A DNA stretch of 64,000 bases, taken from the NCBI GenBank assembly GCA_023405815.1, contig JAEXXM010000056.1, positions 23,337 through 87,336 of the forward strand, given 5' to 3'. Below are positions 58,850 through 64,000 of this stretch, in pieces; position 1 is the stretch's first letter, and every line of letters starts with the position of its first letter. This stretch comes from Pseudomonadota bacterium. GTDB taxonomy: Bacteria; Pseudomonadota; Alphaproteobacteria; Rhizobiales; Hyphomicrobiaceae. Below the pieces are notes generated by a model. It ran no database searches. It was not told the DNA's origin and was given only the letters and a program-made list of their open reading frames with translations. Made by a program: the position numbers and the translations under genes.

Positions 58850-59007
58850 GCGACCACTGCGCAGCGACCGATCCGTCACCTCCTCCAACGGTAAGGATGC
58901 TGTCTCCAAAGCGCTGCCCTTCGCAGCGTGAGCGTCGGCCCAAAGCTGAGCATAGCCGTCAGGTCGGCGTTCGGAGCAGATCTGCTTCAGAAATGCAGAG
59001 CGTCAAC

Positions 59008-59904
59008 ATGAGCAACAGAATTGAGTCACATCACGGGGCGGGGCTCTGGCTCGCGTCGGCCGTGGTGCTAGCGGGCCTCGTCGGCCCCAGTTTGGCAAAC
59101 GAAAAAGCCTCGCAGATAGCGGATCCTTCCAGGCTTCGCGTATGCGCCTCGGAGGTCGAGGCGCCCTACTCCTCGCGCGACGGCGAGGGGTTCGAGAACA
59201 AGATCGCGAAAGCTCTCGCCGATGCCATGGGGCGCAAGCTTTCCATGGTCTGGCTCAACAAGCCGGCGATCTACCTGGTTCGTGACCAGCTCGACAAGAA
59301 GGATTGCGACGTGGTCATCGGCCTCGATACGGGCGACGAGCGCGTGCTGACATCGAAGCCATACTACCGCGCGCCGTACGTATTCGTGCTGCGCAAGGAC
59401 TCGCCGCTCGACATCACCAGCTGGGACAGTCCCGACCTGCTCAAGGCGCGCAAGATCGGCGTGGCACAAGACACGCCGGCCCAGGTGATGCTCGAGAAGC
59501 TGGGCTTGTTCAACGCCAACTTCAACTACATGAAGTCGCTCACCGGCTTCAAGAGCAAGCGCAATCAATACGTCCGCGTCGACCCGCAGCGGTATGTCGA
59601 CGAGGTCGCTTCGGGCAAGGCCGATTTGGCTATCGTGTTTGCGCCGGAAGTGGCTCGCTACGCAAAGCAGCGCGGCGATCAGGTGAAGCTGGTCGTCGTC
59701 CCCGACAGCGCAACGCGGGGTGACGGACAGCATGTCCCCTTCCACTTCGATCAATCGATCGGCGTGCGCAAGGACGACAAGCAACTGCTCGACCAAGTGA
59801 ATGCCGCGCTGGAAAAGGCTCGGCCGGAAATCGAAACCATCTTGAAGGAAGAAGGCATTCCCCTCGACGCGATTGCCAAGACTCCTGAGGGGCGTGCTGG
59901 ATGA
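59008..59904 (+). CDS. mxaJ: MxaJ, periplasmic methanol oxidation accessory protein
   Basis: Solute-binding-protein-family-3 fold, 298 residues, thought to assist assembly or activity of methanol dehydrogenase. Signal peptide (LASAVVLAGLVGPSLA) before NEKAS. Motifs: RLRVCASEVEAPYSSRDGEG, FENKIAKALADAMGRKL, DCDVVIGLDTGDERVL, YYRAPYVFVLRKDS. ATG 59008 is preceded by GAG; an ATG five codons earlier (58993) is possible. Overlaps mxaG as ATGA. Compared with the XoxJ-type protein in this window it has no ankyrin tail. Confidence 0.95.
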   Translation: MSNRIESHHGAGLWLASAVVLAGLVGPSLANEKASQIADPSRLRVCASEVEAPYSSRDGEGFENKIAKALADAMGRKLSMVWLNKPAIYLVRDQLDKKDCDVVIGLDTGDERVLTSKPYYRAPYVFVLRKDSPLDITSWDSPDLLKARKIGVAQDTPAQVMLEKLGLFNANFNYMKSLTGFKSKRNQYVRVDPQRYVDEVASGKADLAIVFAPEVARYAKQRGDQVKLVVVPDSATRGDGQHVPFHFDQSIGVRKDDKQLLDQVNAALEKARPEIETILKEEGIPLDAIAKTPEGRAG

Positions 59905-60491
59905 AGAAGTTTACACGTAGACTGCTCGCGGGTGCTGCCATCGTTGCGTTTCCTATCGTGGCACTCGCGCTCGATGAACCTTTCCGCAATACGGTGACGG
60001 GTGACGTCCTTGACCTCAGCACAGCGCCGAAAGAGGGGCGCGATACGGAGGCGGTGAAGAAGTTCCTGGAGACGGGAAAGAACCCGTACAACGGCGTGGC
60101 TGAGTGCTTCCCGCGTGGCGAGTACATCTACCTCTCGTCGTGCTCGGGGTGTCATGGGCACGTTGCCGAGGGGAAGGTCGGGCCCGGCCTCAACGACAAC
60201 TATTGGACGTATCCGAAGAACAAGAAGGACAAGGGCCTGTTCGAGACGATCTTCGGTGGCGCACAGGGCATGATGGGCCCGCACAACGACCTGCAGATGA
60301 ATGAGCTTCTACTGGTCATGGCGTGGATCCGTCATCTCTATACCGGCCCTGTAGAGGGAGCCTCGTGGCTCACCAAGGAGCAGAAGGCCAGCTTCACTCC
60401 TTACAAGCAACCTGAGGGCGGTGAGCACGGCGGAACGGCTGAAGAGGCCAAGGCGGCGCCAGTGGACAAGTGTGGTCCGATGGCGAATTGA
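59901..60491 (+). CDS. mxaG: MxaG, cytochrome cL
   Basis: Periplasmic monoheme cytochrome that accepts electrons from methanol dehydrogenase, 196 residues. Signal peptide (LLAGAAIVAFPIVALA), heme motif Cys81-Ser-Gly-Cys84-His85, GPGLNDNYWTYPKNKKDKG, and MMGPHNDLQMNELLLVMAWIRHLYTG with the likely distal ligand region. It has a C-terminal Glu/Ala-rich tail with a single Cys (DKCGPMAN). The ATG overlaps the mxaJ stop. Confidence 0.96.
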   Translation: MKKFTRRLLAGAAIVAFPIVALALDEPFRNTVTGDVLDLSTAPKEGRDTEAVKKFLETGKNPYNGVAECFPRGEYIYLSSCSGCHGHVAEGKVGPGLNDNYWTYPKNKKDKGLFETIFGGAQGMMGPHNDLQMNELLLVMAWIRHLYTGPVEGASWLTKEQKASFTPYKQPEGGEHGGTAEEAKAAPVDKCGPMAN

Positions 60492-60580
60492 CGAGATGTT
60501 CGCTTCCGGAGGGGCGCGAGCAAAGAAGGCGGGTTCACCGCCGAAATCGAGAAGTGAGTTAAGCCAGGAGGAAACAAGTC

Positions 60581-60868
60581 ATGTCAAAACTGCTCTTCAT
60601 CGGCACGGCTGCTGCGGCGCTCGTCGTCGCGACGTCGGCCTTCGCTTACGACGGCACCAAGTGCAAGGCGCCGGGCAACTGCTGGGAACCCAAGCCGGGC
60701 TTCCCGGAGAAGGTCGCCGGCTCGAAGTACGATCCCAAGCACGACCCCGCGGAGCTTGCCAAGCAGGGCGACTCCGAGCGCGCGATGGAAGCACGCAACG
60801 CCAAGCGCACGGCGCACTTCATCAAGACCGGCACGTGGGTCTACGACGTCGACGAGATCTCTGATTAA
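60581..60868 (+). CDS. mxaI: MxaI, small subunit of methanol dehydrogenase
   Basis: Beta subunit of the alpha2beta2 methanol dehydrogenase, 95 residues. Signal peptide (FIGTAAAALVVATSAFA), then YDGTKCKAPGNCWEPKPGFPEKVAGSKYDPK, a typical MxaI opening with the disulfide-forming Cys pair, and the long Lys/Glu/Arg-rich helix. Its presence confirms a true Mxa-type enzyme, since XoxF systems lack it. AGGAGG lies seven bases before the ATG. Confidence 0.97.
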   Translation: MSKLLFIGTAAAALVVATSAFAYDGTKCKAPGNCWEPKPGFPEKVAGSKYDPKHDPAELAKQGDSERAMEARNAKRTAHFIKTGTWVYDVDEISD

Positions 60869-60927
60869 GCGCGGGGCAAGTTCCTCGGAGCAGTGCCACG
60901 CTAGACCCTGCTTCCTCCCGAGGAATA

Positions 60928-60951
60928 GGGGTGCGGCTCCCGCCGCACCCC
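60928..60951 (+). terminator. Hairpin between mxaI and mxaR
   Basis: Perfect 9-bp stem GGGGTGCGG/CCGCACCCC with a 6-nt loop in the 106-bp gap after mxaI; short mixed T-run afterwards. It probably lowers expression of the maturation genes mxaRSAC relative to the structural genes mxaFJGI. Confidence 0.65.
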
Positions 60952-60974
60952 GCACCGTCTTTGGATCATAGTCG

Positions 60975-62075
60975 ATGTCGGCCGCGGCGGGCCGGAGCGC
61001 CTGCCGCTGCGCACAGGAGTTCAGCTTGTCGCGCGAGGGTGCTCAGGCCATCAGGGAAGCGCACGCGATCGATCTTTCCGGCTGGCGCCGGAGAGCGCTT
61101 GATCTCGAGAGCGAGATCGCCAAGGTCGTCGTCGGTCAGCGCCGGGTGATACGGTTGTTGACGACCGCGATCTTCGCGCGCGGGCACGTTCTGCTCGAAG
61201 GCGATGTCGGTGTCGGCAAGACGACGTTGCTGCGGGCTGCCGCCCGGGGGCTCGGGGGGGCCTATGAACGCGTCGAGGGCACCATCGACCTGATGCCCGC
61301 CGACATGATCTACCACACGTATATCGGGGAAGACGGGCGTCCACGCGTCGAGCCGGGCCCGGTGATCCGCTACGGCAGCGAGCTCACGGTTTTCTTCTTC
61401 AACGAGATCAATCGCGCGCGTCCGCAGGTGCATTCGCTGCTGCTGCGGCTGATGGCAGAGCGCAGCATCACCGCCTTCAACCGCGAATACCACTTTCCAT
61501 ATCTTCTCGTGTTCGCCGACCGCAACCGGATCGAGCGTGAGGAGACATTCGAGCTTCCCGCCGCGGCTCGCGACCGGTTCCTTATGGAAATTTCCATCGC
61601 GACGCCGATCGAGCCGGAGGTGAGGCGGCAACTTGCGTTCGATCCGCGCTTCCACGACAGCGACAGGCTGATCGAGTCCATACCGGCCGGCATGGTGGAT
61701 CATCGCGAGCTTCCGGCGCTTGCCGCTGCGATCCAGGAAGGGATCGAGACGAGCCAGGATCTGGAACGCTACACGCTGGAGCTGTGGCAGGCGGTACGGG
61801 ATCCCGCCGGCGCCGGCATCGAGATTGCCGATGTCGATATGCAGCGTCTCGTCGCTGGCGGGGCCAGCCCGCGCGGCATGAGTTACCTGCTTCGCGCAGC
61901 GCGTGTTGCCGCGTGGCTCGACGGGCGCCACATGGTCGTGCCCGAGGACTTGCGCGCGGTGTTCTTCGAGACGATGGCGCACCGCATCTTCCTCAGCCCG
62001 ATCTACGAATTGCGGCGCGACGCGATTGTACGCGAGCTCATCCGGCAATTGTTCGAGCGGGTTCCGGCGCCATGA
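60975..62075 (+). CDS. mxaR: MxaR, MoxR-family AAA+ ATPase
   Basis: Cytosolic MoxR-type AAA+ ATPase, 366 residues, needed for assembly or activation of methanol dehydrogenase. Walker A GDVGVGKTTLL, Walker B VFFFNEINRARP, sensor I region VFADRNRIEREETFELPAAARDRF, where the more common ATQNPIE is replaced, and a C-terminal lid domain. The ATG at 60975 is the first plausible start; a TTG at 61027 would give a shorter N-terminus. Overlaps mxaS as ATGA. MoxR proteins act with DUF58 partners, here MxaS. Confidence 0.93.
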   Translation: MSAAAGRSACRCAQEFSLSREGAQAIREAHAIDLSGWRRRALDLESEIAKVVVGQRRVIRLLTTAIFARGHVLLEGDVGVGKTTLLRAAARGLGGAYERVEGTIDLMPADMIYHTYIGEDGRPRVEPGPVIRYGSELTVFFFNEINRARPQVHSLLLRLMAERSITAFNREYHFPYLLVFADRNRIEREETFELPAAARDRFLMEISIATPIEPEVRRQLAFDPRFHDSDRLIESIPAGMVDHRELPALAAAIQEGIETSQDLERYTLELWQAVRDPAGAGIEIADVDMQRLVAGGASPRGMSYLLRAARVAAWLDGRHMVVPEDLRAVFFETMAHRIFLSPIYELRRDAIVRELIRQLFERVPAP

Positions 62076-62935
62076 CGGACCACGTGGATGGGACGGATCT
62101 TCCGTACCGGCTGCCGTGGAGAAGCGCACATTCCCGGGTCGGCGCCCATCGCAGCAAGATCGAGGGGACCGGCGGCTATTTCAGGGACGTGGTCCCGCTC
62201 GTTCGGAACCCGGATCCGCGGCGGATCGACCTGCGCATCAGCGCGCGAGATCCGTTCGAGGGACTGCACGTGCGCCGCTTCGAGCAGATGGCGGCGGTCA
62301 CGGTCTATGTTCTGGTGGATGTCTCGGCGTCGATGGGCTTTCGCGGTAGCGCTGAAAAGCTCGGGCTCGCGGCCGACCTCAGCGCGGCGCTAGCTGCTTC
62401 GGCGCGGCGTGTCGGCGACGCGTTCGGCCTGATCGGCTGCGACGAGGTTGTTCGCCCCGAGCTGACGCTTCTGGCGACGCGCGCCCGGGGCAGTGAGACG
62501 GAGTTGCTCAAGAGGCTACGCTCATTCGTTCCTCAAGGGCGCAGCGCGATGGGGCTCCGCGATGCCGCCGCGTTAGTCGCCGGGCGGCGCAAGCTGGTGT
62601 TCGTCATCTCGGATTTCTTCATACCGAATGAGGAGGTGGAGGGCATCTTCGCGGCCCTCGCACATCACGACATCGTGCCCATTCTGCTAGCGGACAGTGC
62701 GGAACTCGAGAAGCTAACTCGGTGGGGGATACTCTCTCTCACCGATTTAGAGGTCGGCCGGCGGCGCCTGGTCGTCATGCGTCCCCGACTGCGGGACGCG
62801 TGGCTAAGGAGGAGCGGGCGCCGTCGGGCCGATCTCAAGGCGATGGCGTCGCGATATGCGCGCGAGCCTTTCATCATCGAGGACCGCATCAACTGGGAGC
62901 GCTTTGCCGGCTATCTCATGGGTGGCGCTGCATGA
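62072..62935 (+). CDS. mxaS: MxaS, DUF58/VWA-like methanol dehydrogenase maturation protein
   Basis: A 287-residue cytosolic protein of the DUF58 family with a metal-ion-dependent adhesion-like motif, VLVDVSASMGF (DxSxS), about residue 85-95, and a VISDFF segment later. In methylotrophs MxaS belongs with MxaA, C, K and L to the set required for calcium insertion into methanol dehydrogenase. The ATG overlaps the mxaR stop, and its own stop overlaps the mxaA ATG. Confidence 0.93.
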   Translation: MTDHVDGTDLPYRLPWRSAHSRVGAHRSKIEGTGGYFRDVVPLVRNPDPRRIDLRISARDPFEGLHVRRFEQMAAVTVYVLVDVSASMGFRGSAEKLGLAADLSAALAASARRVGDAFGLIGCDEVVRPELTLLATRARGSETELLKRLRSFVPQGRSAMGLRDAAALVAGRRKLVFVISDFFIPNEEVEGIFAALAHHDIVPILLADSAELEKLTRWGILSLTDLEVGRRRLVVMRPRLRDAWLRRSGRRRADLKAMASRYAREPFIIEDRINWERFAGYLMGGAA

Positions 62936-63843
62936 GGCTGGTTGTGGCACTCGTCGTGGCGATGAGCGTTACGGATTTGGCGTCCGCGGCGAGCACGCCG
63001 TCGGTGAGTGTCCGCGATCCGCGTGCTTTCGGCTACTTTCTCGGCGACGTCATCCATCGCAAGGTGACGGTCCGGGTCGGCCCGAACCAGAAACTCGATA
63101 CTGCATCGCTGCCGCGCCCGGGCCCGCTCAACTATTGGCTCGAGATCGCCCATGCCGATCATCACGAGACGAGCGAGGGGGACGATACCGTCCATACCTT
63201 GGATATCGACTACCAGACGTTCTACGCGCCGCTAGATCCGCGCAAGCTGACAATTCCCGGCTTCAACGTGAAGATCGAAGGTGCGGGCGAGCTGGCGGTG
63301 CCGGAATTCGGATTCATCATGTCGCCGATCCGGCAGCTGTTTGCCGCTGCCAGCCAGAGCTCGGGGAGCGCGGTGGAGCTTCAGGCCGACAAGCCGGCGC
63401 GCAGGCTTTCGACCGGGGCGGAGAGGACGGCACTACTCATTTCCGGTATTGCCGCGCTCATCGGATCGGCAGGCTTGGCCTGGCACAATGCTTGGTGGCC
63501 GTTCAACCGGCGGCCGTCGCGGCCCTTCACCGAGGCTGCGCGTTATCTCAGGGCCAACGCCGCCAGCCTCGCCGGCGCCGGTGGCTACCGCGACGCGTTG
63601 CTGAGACTGCACCGCGCCTTCGATCTCGCGGCAGGTCGGCGCGTCCTGGCCGATGATGTCCCGATCTTCATCGGCGAGCACCCGGAGTTTCAGTCGCAGC
63701 GGCCGGCCATCGAGCGCCTGTTTCTCGCGTCGCGGTATGCGTTCTTCGCCGACGATGTGGCCGATGCGCAGGCGGAGATGCCGCTCGACGCGCTCGTCGA
63801 ACTTAGCGCCGACCTCGGGGCGGCGGAGCGGAGGGCGGCATGA
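62932..63843 (+). CDS. mxaA: MxaA, methanol dehydrogenase maturation protein
   Basis: A 303-residue exported, membrane-attached protein: signal peptide (LVVALVVAMSVTDLASA), a periplasmic domain of about 140 residues, a transmembrane helix (about 163-182, LLISGIAALIGSAGLAW), and a cytosolic C-terminal helical domain (YRDALLRLHRAFDLAAGRRVL, ERLFLASRYAFF). It fits MxaA, required for calcium loading of MxaF. Overlaps both neighbours by ATGA. Confidence 0.9.
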   Translation: MRLVVALVVAMSVTDLASAASTPSVSVRDPRAFGYFLGDVIHRKVTVRVGPNQKLDTASLPRPGPLNYWLEIAHADHHETSEGDDTVHTLDIDYQTFYAPLDPRKLTIPGFNVKIEGAGELAVPEFGFIMSPIRQLFAAASQSSGSAVELQADKPARRLSTGAERTALLISGIAALIGSAGLAWHNAWWPFNRRPSRPFTEAARYLRANAASLAGAGGYRDALLRLHRAFDLAAGRRVLADDVPIFIGEHPEFQSQRPAIERLFLASRYAFFADDVADAQAEMPLDALVELSADLGAAERRAA

Positions 63844-64000
63844 ACCTCGCGTTTTCGATTTCCTGGGTGCTCGCGGCATTGCCACTGGTCCTCCTTCCGC
63901 TGCTGGTGTCTCTGCAACGCCGGCAGGGTTATCCATCGCTGATGGATGTCGAGCCGGATTCACTGTCGCGTGCAGCCGCTGTCGGAATGCACGTCATCGG
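63840..64000 (+). CDS. mxaC: MxaC, methanol dehydrogenase maturation protein (start only)
   Basis: The first 53 codons are visible; the gene runs off the window. It starts with an N-terminal membrane segment (SWVLAALPLVLLPLLVSL) followed by RRQGYPSLMD, in keeping with MxaC, a VWA-type membrane protein acting with MxaA, K and L. The call rests mainly on operon order, and the ATG overlaps the mxaA stop. Confidence 0.85.
   Translation, partial: MNLAFSISWVLAALPLVLLPLLVSLQRRQGYPSLMDVEPDSLSRAAAVGMHVI

Noticed and set aside
4678..60951. GC-rich hairpins as classical Rho-independent terminators
   Set aside because: The hairpins at 4678, 47569, 50838, 58820 and 60928 have perfect stems but no proper T-tracts, so they are listed as probable or partial terminators only.
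1..64000. tRNA, rRNA, CRISPR arrays, insertion sequences, prophage or integrase genes
   Set aside because: Looked for by eye on both strands; no cloverleaf, repeat-spacer array, transposase or integrase motif was seen. The gene content is consistent with a stable chromosomal region.

Overview
The window is 64 kb of GC-rich, densely packed alphaproteobacterial chromosome. The gene content points to a facultative methylotroph of the Hyphomicrobiales (Hyphomicrobium-like): a methanol dehydrogenase operon mxaFJGIRSAC, a second lanthanide-type PQQ alcohol dehydrogenase cluster, two PQQ biosynthesis genes, ccmFH, glnE, and alphaproteobacterial envelope genes. The genus is an inference. No tRNA, rRNA, CRISPR array, insertion sequence or phage was recognised.

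Layout. 1-9.8 kb: end of ccmF, ccmH, a secreted trypsin-like protease, a DegP/HtrA protease, an OmpR-type two-component pair and glnE. 9.9-17.9 kb: an ECF sigma operon with a membrane partner and a CnrX/Spy-like periplasmic protein, a degenerate histidine kinase, pepN, a single-domain receiver and a membrane GTPase. 17.9-21.8 kb: envelope-stress-type genes (AI-2E-family permease, YqjE-like protein, three DUF883/ElaB-like proteins). 21.8-27.7 kb: pirin, a divergent SDR, an AhpD-like protein and a DNA-repair group (UvrD-like helicase, stand-alone LigD phosphoesterase domain, 3-methyladenine glycosylase). 27.7-34.7 kb: pqqE, pqqC, an FNR-type regulator, then a divergent operon of flavin monooxygenase, cytochrome P450, CDGSH protein and an LpxQ-like outer-membrane protein. 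Four FNR-type palindromes lie in this segment, three perfect and one with a single mismatch. 35.2-42.7 kb: an RND efflux operon with its own sensor kinase, a lipoprotein L,D-transpeptidase and a divergent response regulator, with 11-bp direct repeats of the form TTAA-N7-TTAA in both promoter regions. 42.7-45.0 kb: an rRNA-type methyltransferase and a class-C serine hydrolase.

45.6-53.2 kb is a six-gene XoxF-type cluster: a PQQ dehydrogenase with the extra lanthanide-ligand Asp, a XoxJ-like binding protein fused to ankyrin repeats, an unrecognised secreted protein, a cytochrome c, an ABC-type binding protein without an ABC transporter, and a YVTN beta-propeller. 53.2-56.5 kb holds small secreted proteins, a LuxR-type response regulator resembling MxaX/MxaB, and a possible histidine-kinase remnant. 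56.9-64 kb is mxaF (calcium type), mxaJ, mxaG, mxaI, mxaR, mxaS, mxaA and the start of mxaC.

Together the window encodes two periplasmic alcohol-oxidation systems of different metal preference, their electron-acceptor cytochromes, part of the route to PQQ, and two apparent control layers: an oxygen-responsive FNR regulator over pqqCE and an oxygenase operon, and a LuxR-type response regulator next to mxaF. The best candidates for something undescribed are the ankyrin-fused xox cluster and the FNR-linked monooxygenase/P450/CDGSH/LpxQ-like operon.
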